Source: Ramlibacter aurantiacus (GTDB lineage Bacteria > Pseudomonadota > Gammaproteobacteria > Burkholderiales > Burkholderiaceae_C). From it: a stretch of DNA of 64,000 nucleotides. Shown here piece after piece: positions 49,842 to 57,718 of this stretch. The notes below the pieces were generated by a model. That model ran no database searches. It saw only the letters and a list, made by a program, of their open reading frames with translations, and was not told the origin of the DNA. Position 1 is the stretch's first letter. Each line of letters opens with the position of its first letter. The stretch spans positions 62,001-126,000 of the forward strand of contig NZ_JAEQNA010000008.1 in assembly GCF_016722895.1 (NCBI RefSeq), read 5' to 3'. The translations under genes and the position numbers were made by a program.

Positions 49842-50327
49842 ATGCCACCGAAGCGATACACACCTGAGCAGAAGAGATGGGCCCTGGAGCAGCTGGGGCC
49901 GCCGCACAATCGGCAGTTGAACGACGTTGCACGCGAACTGGGCACCACCGCGGTGAGCATTCGCACTTGGCGCAATGAGCTGGCCGAAGGAGAGGACGCC
50001 ATTCGAAGCAAGGACAAGAGCAGTGCTCGCAAATTTCACGCCGTGCTGGAGACGGCGCACCTGAGCGAAGCGGAGGTGTCGGAGTACTGCAGGAAGAAGG
50101 GCATCGAGCCACAGCAGCTGGCGCAGTGGCGATTGGCCTGCGAGCAGGCCAATCGCACCGCCCCTGCCAAGCCCGCAGACTCAAGCGGCGATGCAGCGTC
50201 AAAGGATCGAATCCGGCAGCTCGAGCGCGAACTGCGTCGCAAGGAAGCGGCTCTGGCCGAGACGGCAGCGCTGTTGGTGCTACGAAAAAAAGCCACTGCG
50301 ATCTGGGGCAAGGACGAGGAAGAATGA
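49842..50327 (+). CDS. IS3-family OrfA
   Basis: The 161-residue protein has two helix-turn-helix units (TPEQKRWALEQLGPPHNRQLNDVARELGTTAVSIRTW, then HLSEAEVSEYCRKKGIEPQQLAQWR) followed by a leucine-zipper-like coiled coil (RIRQLERELRRKEAALAETAALLVL). OrfA binds the IS ends and regulates transposition. ATG 49842 follows GGAGCGG. It ends in an ATGA overlap with OrfB. Confidence 0.88.
   Translation: MPPKRYTPEQKRWALEQLGPPHNRQLNDVARELGTTAVSIRTWRNELAEGEDAIRSKDKSSARKFHAVLETAHLSEAEVSEYCRKKGIEPQQLAQWRLACEQANRTAPAKPADSSGDAASKDRIRQLERELRRKEAALAETAALLVLRKKATAIWGKDEEE
50285..50291 (+). other. -1 frameshift slip site A7G of the IS3 element
   Basis: CGA AAA AAA GCC in the orfA frame provides the A-AAA-AAA-G slip site used by IS3-family elements. 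A -1 slip joins orfA to orfB 35 bases before the orfA stop to make the OrfAB transposase. Confidence 0.75.
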
Positions 50328-51346
50328 TCAACACCTCGGATCGCACGTTGGCCATGACGTTGATCGATGAGGCGGTCGCAGCTGGGGCGCGGCAGGAGCG
50401 CGCCTGCCGTGAGCTGGGGCTCCAAGTGCGGACGCTGCAGCGCTGGCGCAAGCGCCCGCAGGACGGCAGACCAGCGGCTGTGCGGCCCAGGCCTGCCAAC
50501 AAGCTTGACGAGGACGAGCGCCAGGCGGTACTGATGGCGGTGAATCGACCGGACTGCGCCAGCCTCACGCCGCACCAGATCGTGCCCAAGCTGGCCGACG
50601 AGGGCATCTACCTGGCCTCTGAATCGACCTTCTACCGGGTCATGCGCGCTGCCGGCCAGGCTCACCGGCGCAGCCGGGCGCGCGCTCCGCGCAAACGGGT
50701 GCTGACTACCCACATGGCCAGTGGCCCCAACGAGGTCTGGTGCTGGGACATCACCTGGATGCCCAGCATCATCAAGGGCCGCTTCTACTACTGGTACATG
50801 GTCAAGGACATCTACAGCCGCAAGGTGGTGGCCAGCGAGGTCCATGAGATCGAGGCGGCCCACCATGCAAGCCGCCTGCTCGCGCGGGCTTGCCTTGCCG
50901 AACGCACCGCAGGCAAGCCGCTGGTGCTGCACTCGGACAACGGCTCCGCGATGAAGGGGGCCACCCTGCTGCACACGATGCGCACACTGGGCGTGGTTCC
51001 GTCCTTCAGCAGGCCGCGCGTGAGCAACGACAACGCCTTCGCCGAAGCGCTGTTCCGCACCGCCAAGTACTGCCCCCTCTGGCCTGAACGGCCCTTCACA
51101 TGCCTGCAGCACGCCCGTGAGTGGGTCATGCAGTTCGTACGTTGGTACAACGAGGTCAATCTGCACGGCAGCCTGCAGTACGTGACACCTGTGCACCGGC
51201 ATCAAGGTGCCGAGGCTCCAATCCTCCAGAGCCGACGTGCCGTGTACGAACAGGCGCGCCAGCGCAGGCCTGAACGCTGGTCCGGTGAATGCAGGAGCTG
51301 GACGCTGCCGAAGTCTGTCTACCTGAATCCAGAGCGCGACACCTGA
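50324..51346 (+). CDS. IS3-family OrfB transposase (rve integrase core)
   Basis: The 340-residue protein has the DDE residues of the retroviral integrase fold: WCWDITWMP (Asp), LHSDNGSAM (Asp) and NDNAFAEALFRTAKY (Glu), with the YSRKVV motif between. The N-terminal 120 residues are an HTH and a linker. It starts ATG 50324 (ATGA overlap) or is made as a fusion by frameshifting. Nothing suggests loss of function. Confidence 0.93.
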   Translation: MINTSDRTLAMTLIDEAVAAGARQERACRELGLQVRTLQRWRKRPQDGRPAAVRPRPANKLDEDERQAVLMAVNRPDCASLTPHQIVPKLADEGIYLASESTFYRVMRAAGQAHRRSRARAPRKRVLTTHMASGPNEVWCWDITWMPSIIKGRFYYWYMVKDIYSRKVVASEVHEIEAAHHASRLLARACLAERTAGKPLVLHSDNGSAMKGATLLHTMRTLGVVPSFSRPRVSNDNAFAEALFRTAKYCPLWPERPFTCLQHAREWVMQFVRWYNEVNLHGSLQYVTPVHRHQGAEAPILQSRRAVYEQARQRRPERWSGECRSWTLPKSVYLNPERDT

Positions 51347-51559
51347 TGGCCGGTCGCTGATCGGCGCAGGCGACAACTACCTTGACACAACCCGTGGTCA
51401 AGCAGATCAACCGCCTGAAGCGACGGGAGCCGGAAGTAGCGGCCGCCCCTGCCGCACCGGCCGAAGAAGTTGTGTTGCTGCGAGAAATTCGCAATGCGCT
51501 CGTGAAGAGCTGAGCACCCCTGGCGCACCGGCGTCGGTCGGCGCGATTGTTCGGCGACG

Positions 51560-52288
51560 CTACTTCAATGCGCCGAAGACTTTGCGCAGCACGGCGCTGC
51601 CGGCCGCTGCGGGATTGGAGCGGATCTTCTTTTCCTCTTCACCAATCATGAAGTACAGGCCATCGAGTGACTTGCCTGTCACGTAGTGCTCGAGATTGGC
51701 ATCTTGTTTGCCGACTAAGCCGGTGCCAGCAATCTTGCCTGCTACGGCGTTGTACTTCTGCGCGAGCCCGACCTTCTGAATTGCGGTCTTCACCACCGGC
51801 AGGAATTTGATGGTCAAGGGCTCCCGTGTTTTGCCCGCAAAGAAATCTGTCACGGAGGTCTCTCCGCCGGTCAGGATGCCTCGCGCGTCGTTGACGGTGA
51901 TCGACCGGGCGGCGTTGACCAACATCTCCTTGGCCATGGGCACGGCGGCCTCGGCCGCCCGGTTCATGGCGACTTCCAGCTCCTCGATCTGCTGGCCGCG
52001 CCCCATTGCTTTAAGAAGTCCGGCCCCTTGTTGCAGGATCCCCGGCAGGGGAATCCGAACCTTGGGGTTGCCCAGAAAGCCGTCAGGTCTGCCGAGCAGC
52101 CCCACAGCGGCAATGGCACCTTGCTCCAGCGCAGTCTTCACGCCCTGGTCAACCTCCCGGTTGGACAGGTCGGCCAGCCCGAAGGCATGACTGCTCGTGG
52201 GGGTGAGGCATGTGAAGATTCCAGCGCCGGCGAGCATGAGATTGAACTCGCGGCGATTCATGGGCGCTGCTGGATGACGTTCTTTCAT
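51560..52288 (-). CDS. DUF4197-family periplasmic protein
   Basis: The 242-residue protein has a twin-arginine-type signal (MNRREFNLMLAGAGIF) followed by LADLSNREVDQGVKTALEQGAIAAVGLLG. It continues with FLGNPKVRIPLPGIL, MNRAAEAAVPMAKEML, and LDGLYFMIGEEEKKIRSNPAAAGSAVLRKVFG at the C-terminus, all conserved in DUF4197. The molecular function is unknown. Start 52288 was kept, but 52261 (MNRREF) would place the signal at the very N-terminus. Confidence 0.9.
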   Translation of the reverse strand: MKERHPAAPMNRREFNLMLAGAGIFTCLTPTSSHAFGLADLSNREVDQGVKTALEQGAIAAVGLLGRPDGFLGNPKVRIPLPGILQQGAGLLKAMGRGQQIEELEVAMNRAAEAAVPMAKEMLVNAARSITVNDARGILTGGETSVTDFFAGKTREPLTIKFLPVVKTAIQKVGLAQKYNAVAGKIAGTGLVGKQDANLEHYVTGKSLDGLYFMIGEEEKKIRSNPAAAGSAVLRKVFGALK

Positions 52289-52347
52289 GATGCGTGCCCT
52301 ATGAGAATGCGCGCCAACCGACCGCGCCCAGCGGGCGCCGTGCCGAC

Positions 52348-52965
52348 TTAGCGACTTGTCTTGCCCGCCATGCGCAGGATGTCGTCAAGCGCGTTGCCGT
52401 CCCCGTTTGCGTCGAGCATGGCACCGAGGCCCCCCAATGCCCCCATCGCGCCCCCTGCGCCTGGAGTGCCCGCTCCCCCGCCACCGAACAGGCCGCCCAG
52501 GCTGCCCACCAGGCCACCAAGCCCACCCGATCCGCTGCCCTCTGGCGCCTGCCCGGCGCCACCTGCCTGCTTGGCCATGTAGCCGGTCACCAACATCGCC
52601 AGCAGCGGCAACATCTTGCGCAGCAAGCCCGAATCGAGGCCCGATTGCGAAGCTGCGTTGTCGGCCACGGTGCGGCTCACGTCCTTGGAGCCGAAGATCT
52701 GCCCCAGCACGGCATTGCCCTGACTCGGGTCCGTCGGCTGCGGGCTCAGGACCTGGTCGAACAGGCCGCCGCCGCCAAGTTGGCCAAGTAGGCCCCCCAG
52801 ACCTGCGAGACCGGCGGGCTGGGCCTGCGCCTGTTTCTTCATGCCGCCCATGATTGCGGGCAGCAAGGCTTCCGCGCCGGATGCTGCCTGCTCTTCGCTG
52901 ATCCCCAGGTCGCGTGCGACCGATTGCAGGCCGCCGGCCTGCGCCAGGATATCGGTGAGGTTCAT
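52348..52965 (-). CDS. DUF937 (YidB-like) protein
   Basis: The 205-residue protein (MNLTDILAQAGGLQSVARDLGISEEQAASGAEALLPAI...) has the helical DUF937 fold with VLGQIFGSKDVSRTVADNAASQSGLDSGLLRKMLPLLAMLVTGYM. It ends in a long Gly-rich tail (GSLGGLFGGGGAG) and an EF-hand-like DANGDGNALDDIL. The function is unknown. ATG 52965 follows GGAGACAACC. The neighbouring DUF3597 gene is cotranscribed. Confidence 0.92.
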   Translation of the reverse strand: MNLTDILAQAGGLQSVARDLGISEEQAASGAEALLPAIMGGMKKQAQAQPAGLAGLGGLLGQLGGGGLFDQVLSPQPTDPSQGNAVLGQIFGSKDVSRTVADNAASQSGLDSGLLRKMLPLLAMLVTGYMAKQAGGAGQAPEGSGSGGLGGLVGSLGGLFGGGGAGTPGAGGAMGALGGLGAMLDANGDGNALDDILRMAGKTSR

Positions 52966-52979
52966 GGTTGTCTCCGTGC

Positions 52980-53411
52980 TCAATCGAGCAGTTCCTTGGG
53001 CACGTTGCCGCCGTTGGCGGCGAGCTTGGCCAGCACGGTCTTGTGCAGCCACATGTTCATCTGGGCCGAGTCGCCCATCAGGTTGGCCGGGCAACCCAGC
53101 TCGGTGGCAAGCTCCTTGCGCGCGGCCAAGCTGCTGTCGATATCCAGCAGTTTGAGCAAATCAACGATGGAGGTGCGCCAGTTCAGCTTCTGCGGGTTGG
53201 CGGCTGCCTTCTTTTCAAGTTGCGCCACGACATCGACCTCTTTCATCGGCGTGACGGCAGGAGCGCCACCAGGCGCTCCCATTGTGCCGGTGGCAGGTGC
53301 TGCCGGCGCCGCGGGGGCTGCCGGCGCGACCGGCGCCTTGAGCATTGCCTCAACCTTGCTGGCACCGGCATCGAAACCCAGCTTGTCCAAGATCTTGCTG
53401 AAAAAGCTCAT
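52980..53411 (-). CDS. DUF3597-family protein
   Basis: The 143-residue protein has an N-terminal MSFFSKILDKLG helix, an Ala/Pro-rich linker and the DUF3597 domain: VDVVAQLEKKAAANPQKLNWRTSIVDLLKLLDIDSSLAARKELATELG, with NMWLHKTVLAKLAANGG at the end. The function is unknown. ATG 53411 has AGGAGG eight bases upstream. It lies 14 bases before the DUF937 gene. Confidence 0.92.
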   Translation of the reverse strand: MSFFSKILDKLGFDAGASKVEAMLKAPVAPAAPAAPAAPATGTMGAPGGAPAVTPMKEVDVVAQLEKKAAANPQKLNWRTSIVDLLKLLDIDSSLAARKELATELGCPANLMGDSAQMNMWLHKTVLAKLAANGGNVPKELLD

Positions 53412-53649
53412 GCTGATCCTCCTGAAGTGATGCACGCCATCGGCGTTGTCCGCGAACATGCCCCTATTGGCTGTGCGGATCACCTACTTTACGCCTTCAG
53501 GCCGACGCACCCACAACGCGAGCGAGGCCGGAATCCGGGAGGAGTGCTGTCCACTTGGCGGCCGGTAAGTCGACCCACAACAGCCGCAGCATCAGGGGGC
53601 AGATGAGTTGGGCTTCACAGCCTGCGGCAGGGCGCCGGCCGGCCTTTGG

Positions 53650-54093
53650 TCAAAACAGCCGGATCTCGCCTACATCCCCATGGTGGGCCAATTCGCGCAG
53701 GATGAGCAGATCGGCAGCGAACGCCCGTCTGCCTTCAAGCGCTGGACTGGCGATCCTGCCGGTCGCCAAGTCCACCATGCGCAGAAAGAGCTGCTCGAGG
53801 TCTGCAACGCTCCAGCTCGTTGCCGATTCCGACATAACGTCCATCAAGCCCGATGTGAGCCGCCCCGTGGTGTCGCTCACTTCAAGGACGTCGCCCCGGA
53901 GATGGCGCGCGTGTGGCATCAACCAGTTCTCTGCCACTTCGATGGCCATCTCCAGGCTGGCCTCATCCAGGGGGCGCATGGCGGGCAGAAGCGCGCTGGC
54001 GCCTCCATTGAGCACCGCCCGATCATTCCAACCCGCCTCAGACTCCTGCTGCAGGACGTACGTGGCCTCGGAAATGATCAAGCGCGCTGTCAT
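53650..54093 (-). CDS. Uncharacterised protein
   Basis: The 147-residue acidic, helical protein (MTARLIISEATYVLQQESEAGWNDRAVLNGG...) has no motif I recognise. Helices are likely at DEASLEMAIEVAENWLMPHARHL and VADLEQLFLRMVDLATG. It follows the esterase gene by 16 bases, so it is probably in the same operon. Its start is GC-rich without a clear Shine-Dalgarno sequence. Confidence 0.65.
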   Translation of the reverse strand: MTARLIISEATYVLQQESEAGWNDRAVLNGGASALLPAMRPLDEASLEMAIEVAENWLMPHARHLRGDVLEVSDTTGRLTSGLMDVMSESATSWSVADLEQLFLRMVDLATGRIASPALEGRRAFAADLLILRELAHHGDVGEIRLF

Positions 54094-54109
54094 ATGCGGT
54101 CCCGGCGGT

Positions 54110-54748
54110 TCAGGGACGATGGGGTCCGTCAAGATACCCGATCGCCAGCCGCAGCGCGCGCGCGTCGATGCCGTGACCAAGCCCAGGCAGCAGATCCAGG
54201 GTCACATCGGCGCCGGCACCTTGCAACTCGCGCGCGGCCTCCACGGACGATCGGGTCGGCACGACAGCGTCCTGCTCTCCATGGATCAGGTGGAACTTCA
54301 GGCCTGCCGGTGCGCGGCGCACTGGTTGGGCAAAGCGCCCGGCCATGGCAACCACGCGCTGCGCCGGCGCCACTTGCGTCTCTCCTTGCGTCGATTCGAG
54401 CGCCATGATCGCTCCTTGGGAAAAGCCCACGAGCACCGTTGCTGCGGGGCCGATCGCGCTGGCCTTCTGCCAGTGGGCGACCGCCTCACGGAACAGCGGC
54501 ATCGCCTTGGCGATCCGCTCGGGCCGGTTCTCTTCGGTGATCCCCACGACCGAGAACCATTCGCGGCCGCTGCCCAGGGTCGACGGATGCGGTCCATTGA
54601 CGCTGACGACGAAGGCATCAGGACGCGCTTGCGCAATCGCGCCGCCAAGGGGTGCCAGGTTGTCGGCTGAGGAGCCCACGCCGTGGAACAGCAGCACCAG
54701 TTGCGCAGCCCGCGGCGGCCTGGCGATCACGATGGATCCGTCATGCAT
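54110..54748 (-). CDS. ypfH: YpfH-like phospholipase/carboxylesterase
   Basis: The 212-residue alpha/beta-hydrolase has LLFHGVGSSADNLAPLG near the N-terminus, the nucleophile motif GFSQGAIMALE (Ser), LIHGEQDAVVP (Asp) and GLGHGIDARAL (His). It belongs to the carboxylesterase type 2 family and is probably cytoplasmic. ATG 54748 has GGAG seven bases upstream and overlaps the ygiD end by eight bases. Confidence 0.9.
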   Translation of the reverse strand: MHDGSIVIARPPRAAQLVLLFHGVGSSADNLAPLGGAIAQARPDAFVVSVNGPHPSTLGSGREWFSVVGITEENRPERIAKAMPLFREAVAHWQKASAIGPAATVLVGFSQGAIMALESTQGETQVAPAQRVVAMAGRFAQPVRRAPAGLKFHLIHGEQDAVVPTRSSVEAARELQGAGADVTLDLLPGLGHGIDARALRLAIGYLDGPHRP

Positions 54749-55556
54749 GGTTGGTCTCCTCGACTTGCAAGGACACGCTCTGGCCGAAGACGTACGACTC
54801 CATGGCCAGCACGCCGTGGCGGATGCCGCCATCGAGCACGGTCGACGGTGTGAGGTCGGACGCCGCACCGGCGGCCACCAGCAGCGGCAGGAAGTGCTCC
54901 GGGGTGGGGTGCGCACGCTGGGCGTGCGGCGCCTGCTGCAGGGCCTGCTCGAGGCGGCGGATGTCGCCCCGCGCGACCGCGTCACGGATCCACTCGGAGA
55001 ACTCACGGGCGTAGCTCGCCTCCTTCGCATCCCCCATGCGGAATTCGTACAGGTTGTGCGTGAGGCTGCCGGAACCGACGATCAGCACGCCCTGCGCTGC
55101 CAGCGGGGCGAGCGCGCGTCCGAGTTCCAGTGCCTTGGCTTCGTCCGTATCGAACGGAATCGACACCTGCACCACGGGAACATCGGCGTCCGGGTACATG
55201 TGCAGCAGCGGCACCCAGGCGCCGTGGTCCAGGCCGCGCCGCGTGTCCAGCGAAGCGGTGATGCCGCGCGACTTCAGTACTTGCTGCGTGCGCGCCGCCA
55301 GTTCCGGGGATCCCGGTGCCGGGTATTGAATCGAATAGAGCGCACGCGGGAAGCCACCGAAGTCGTGGACGGTTTCCGGGTCCGCATTCGCCGTGATCTC
55401 CACGCCGCGCGTCATCCAGTGGGGCGACACGACCACGATGGCTTCGGGCTTGCCCAACGCGCGTCCGAGGGCGCGCAGTTGGGCCCCGGCCAGGCCGGGC
55501 TCGATCGCGAAGGTGGGCGCACCATGCGAGACAAAGACGGTAGGCATCGTGGTCAT
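54741..55556 (-). CDS. ygiD: 4,5-DOPA-extradiol-dioxygenase-like protein YgiD
   Basis: The 271-residue protein belongs to the LigB superfamily: FVSHGAPTFAIEPG with the first metal His, VVVSPHWMTRGVEIT with the second, and SGSLTHNLYEF and MESYVFG typical of YgiD. It contains a zinc- or iron-dependent extradiol fold. It is unrelated to the catabolic operon at the left, being only a distant member of the same superfamily. The substrate in bacteria is not established. Confidence 0.93.
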   Translation of the reverse strand: MTTMPTVFVSHGAPTFAIEPGLAGAQLRALGRALGKPEAIVVVSPHWMTRGVEITANADPETVHDFGGFPRALYSIQYPAPGSPELAARTQQVLKSRGITASLDTRRGLDHGAWVPLLHMYPDADVPVVQVSIPFDTDEAKALELGRALAPLAAQGVLIVGSGSLTHNLYEFRMGDAKEASYAREFSEWIRDAVARGDIRRLEQALQQAPHAQRAHPTPEHFLPLLVAAGAASDLTPSTVLDGGIRHGVLAMESYVFGQSVSLQVEETNHA

Positions 55557-55583
55557 GAGGTTCTCCTTGAGTCTTGTTTCTGG

Positions 55584-56033
55584 TCAGGCCAGCCGGCGGC
55601 TGATCGTCCGGTCCAGCGAGGCGCGGCCGGCGCCGGCAAAGACGAGCGCCACCGTGACGGCGAGCAGTGCCAGTGCGAACTCGTAGCCGTTGTTGGCGAC
55701 GAACAGGCCCTTGTCGATGTGGGCGCTGAAGATCGCGATCACCATCGCGAAGGCCAGTGCCGCAGAGGCAGGGCGCACCAGCAGGCCGGCGATCAGGGCC
55801 AGGCCACCGAAGAACTCGGCGGCGCCAGCCAGAAGCGCCATCAGGTAGCCCGGCGCCAGCCCAATGGAAGCCATCCACTGGCCGGTGCCTTCCAGGCCGT
55901 AGCCGCCGAACCAGCCGAACAGCTTTTGCGCGCCGTGAGCGGCAAAGATGATGCCCACGGGAATGCGCAGGGCCAGGGTTCCCCAGCCGGCGTCGGTGGC
56001 CAGCACGCGTTGGGCGATGTTGGTGTTGCTCAT
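55584..56033 (-). CDS. DoxX-family membrane protein
   Basis: The 149-residue integral membrane protein has four hydrophobic helices (LRIPVGIIFAAHGAQKLFGWF, LMALLAGAAEFFGGLALIAGLL, AALAFAMVIAIFSAH, FALALLAVTVALVFAGAG) with the conserved HGAQKLFGWFGG motif after the first. DoxX proteins of this type are linked with quinone-related or oxidative-stress functions. It shares the operon with the reductase-like gene upstream and ygiD downstream. Confidence 0.92.
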   Translation of the reverse strand: MSNTNIAQRVLATDAGWGTLALRIPVGIIFAAHGAQKLFGWFGGYGLEGTGQWMASIGLAPGYLMALLAGAAEFFGGLALIAGLLVRPASAALAFAMVIAIFSAHIDKGLFVANNGYEFALALLAVTVALVFAGAGRASLDRTISRRLA

Positions 56034-56044
56034 GATCGTTCCTT

Positions 56045-56671
56045 TCAGTTCTTGCGGATCCAGGTCGGCGCGATGCTGGTGCCCAGCCCGGCGCCGTAGC
56101 CCAAATAGATGTTCAGCCCCGCGACGGGCTCGAGGTAGCGAGCGTTCTTCAGACCGCCCACATCGATCACGTCGAAGCCCATGCTCTCGGCCAACGCCCG
56201 CGCAGTCTGCTTGGCTCGCTCGCTGTCGCTGGCCACGAACACCGTGACCTTCTGGCCGTTCAGCTTGGCGCCTTCGGCCAGCACCTGGGCGAAGACCGTG
56301 TTGAAGCCCTTGACGACCTCCGCACCGGGCACGGCCTGAGCGATCTGCTCGGCGGCCGACGTGTTGTGGCCCACCGTGAGGCCCATGTAGTCGGCCGTCA
56401 GCGGGTTGGTGATGTCGATCACCGGCTTGCCGTCGAGCTTGCCGACGCTGCGCAGGGCCTCGGCGGCCTGCTCATACGGGGTGGCGACCACGATGGCGTC
56501 CACGCCATCGGCTGCACCCGCCGTCGAGACGGCCTTGGCACCGTACTGCTGCGCGACCGCCTGGGCCTTGGCCGCATCGCGTGCCGTGACGCTGACCTGG
56601 TGGCCTGCGGCTCTGAGTTGCTTGACGAAGCCGGAGCCCATGTTGCCGGCGCCAATGACGAGTACTTTCAT
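56045..56671 (-). CDS. F420-reductase-like NAD(P)-binding protein
   Basis: The 208-residue protein has the dinucleotide-binding GAGNMGSGF at residues 7-15, VVATPYEQAAEAL, NPLTADYMGLTVGHNTS and KGFNTVFAQVLAEGAKLNGQKVTVFVASD. These are features of the NPD/F420-reductase-like oxidoreductases found in non-F420 bacteria. The substrate is unknown. It is the first gene of the leftward operon, divergent from the LysR gene, which probably regulates it. Confidence 0.88.
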   Translation of the reverse strand: MKVLVIGAGNMGSGFVKQLRAAGHQVSVTARDAAKAQAVAQQYGAKAVSTAGAADGVDAIVVATPYEQAAEALRSVGKLDGKPVIDITNPLTADYMGLTVGHNTSAAEQIAQAVPGAEVVKGFNTVFAQVLAEGAKLNGQKVTVFVASDSERAKQTARALAESMGFDVIDVGGLKNARYLEPVAGLNIYLGYGAGLGTSIAPTWIRKN

Positions 56672-56800
56672 TTTTCATTCCTTTGAAGTGGATGACTGAC
56701 TGTGGGATGCCGTCAGTGGCGGCATGGAAAGAAGTGTATTGACCCAGATCAAAGAGATAAACTGCCGTTCTTGTGATTGTTTGTTCAGAAAATCGGGACG

Positions 56801-57703
56801 ATGGATAAGTGCCAGGAGATGCGGGTGTTCACGGCCGTTGTGGACGCCGGAAGCTTCGTGGCTGCTGCGGATGGGCTTGGGATGTCCAAGGCGGCTGTCT
56901 CGCGTTACGTGTCCGACCTGGAGCAGCGCCTGGGCGCGCGGCTGCTGCATCGCACCACGCGCAAGCTGTCGCTGACCGCGGAGGGTGAGGTCTTCCTGGC
57001 CCGCAGCCGCGACATCCTGGCGAGCATCGAAGACTCGGAGGCGGAGATTTCCACCCGCAGCCACACGGCCAGCGGACTCCTGAAAGTGAGCGTCCCGGTG
57101 AGCTTCGGCATCCAGCACCTGGCACCCCTGTGGAGTGACTTCGTGCGAGCGCACCCACGGGTGTCGCTGGATGTGCAATTGGCCGACCGGATCATGGACC
57201 TGGTCGACGAGGGGTTCGACCTGGCGGTGCGGATCGCGCGACTGCCAGACTCCACGCTCGTCTCGCGCAAGCTCGCCTCCACGCGGCTGGTGCTGTGCGC
57301 CTCGCCGAAGTACCTGCAGGCCAGGGGAGCGCCCCAGCTTCCGAACGAGCTCCCGGAGCACGACGTGATCGGCTACAGCCTGCTGGCCATGGGCGATCAA
57401 TGGCAGTTCACCGGCCCCGCGGGCCCCCTCACCGTCAAGGTGCGGCCGCACATCTGGTCCAACAACGGTGACACCTGCGTGGCGGCTTGCTTGCGCGGAG
57501 CCGGCATTCAGCTGCAGCCGACGTTCCTGATCGCGCGCGAGCTGGCATCTGGCGATCTCGTCGAGATCCTTCCACAGTACCGCTCGATCGAGCTGGGGAT
57601 CTACGCCGTCTATCCCAGCCGCAAGTTCGTCATGCCCAAGGTGCGTGCCGTGGTGGAGTTCCTCTCCGCGAGGTTGGCCGATGCGCCGTGGGCCGCGATG
57701 TAA
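56801..57703 (+). CDS. LysR-family transcriptional regulator
   Basis: The 300-residue protein has the LysR N-terminal helix-turn-helix (MRVFTAVVDAGSFVAAADGLGMSKAAVSRYVSDLEQRLG) followed by LLHRTTRKLSLT and a periplasmic-binding-like effector domain (VPVSFGIQHLAPLWSDF, DEGFDLAVRI). It belongs to the group with ARLLHRTTRKLSLTAEG. The 129-base divergent spacer with the reductase gene should hold the control site. ATG 56801 was chosen over a TTG at 56777. Confidence 0.94.
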   Translation: MDKCQEMRVFTAVVDAGSFVAAADGLGMSKAAVSRYVSDLEQRLGARLLHRTTRKLSLTAEGEVFLARSRDILASIEDSEAEISTRSHTASGLLKVSVPVSFGIQHLAPLWSDFVRAHPRVSLDVQLADRIMDLVDEGFDLAVRIARLPDSTLVSRKLASTRLVLCASPKYLQARGAPQLPNELPEHDVIGYSLLAMGDQWQFTGPAGPLTVKVRPHIWSNNGDTCVAACLRGAGIQLQPTFLIARELASGDLVEILPQYRSIELGIYAVYPSRKFVMPKVRAVVEFLSARLADAPWAAM

Positions 57704-57718
57704 CAGCGGCTGCAGACC

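Larger units (their letters stand above)
49776..51395 (+). mobile_element. IS3-family insertion sequence within mscL
   Basis: The element is about 1620 bp. Inner ends TGTGTCAGGCTAGTTGTCGC (49780-49799) and its inverted partner at 51370-51389 match at 18 of 20 positions. A 4-bp GGTC flanks it on both sides (49772-49775, 51396-51399) as the probable target duplication. It encodes OrfA and OrfB with a -1 slip site. The outermost bases are asymmetric, so the exact tip could differ by a few bases. Confidence 0.88.
49470..51513 (+). pseudogene. mscL: mscL interrupted by an IS3-family element and lacking its start codon
   Basis: The 5' part (49470-49775) reads [28 protein letters not shown] and [10 protein letters not shown] with the second membrane helix at [11 protein letters not shown], typical of the MscL mechanosensitive channel. 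It breaks at 49775. The 3' part resumes at 51396 with VKQINRLKRREPEV and ends ALVKS at 51513. Removing the IS plus one 4-bp copy of GGTC restores the exact reading frame. The position of the expected ATG (before SFASEF) holds AAG at 49470. The gene is therefore damaged twice. An in-frame ATT or a later ATG (49515) are the only remaining starts. Confidence 0.9.

Noticed and set aside
54345..56099. A long rightward open frame across ygiD, doxX and the esterase
   Set aside because: It is antisense to three clearly recognised genes and has a biased, low-complexity translation.
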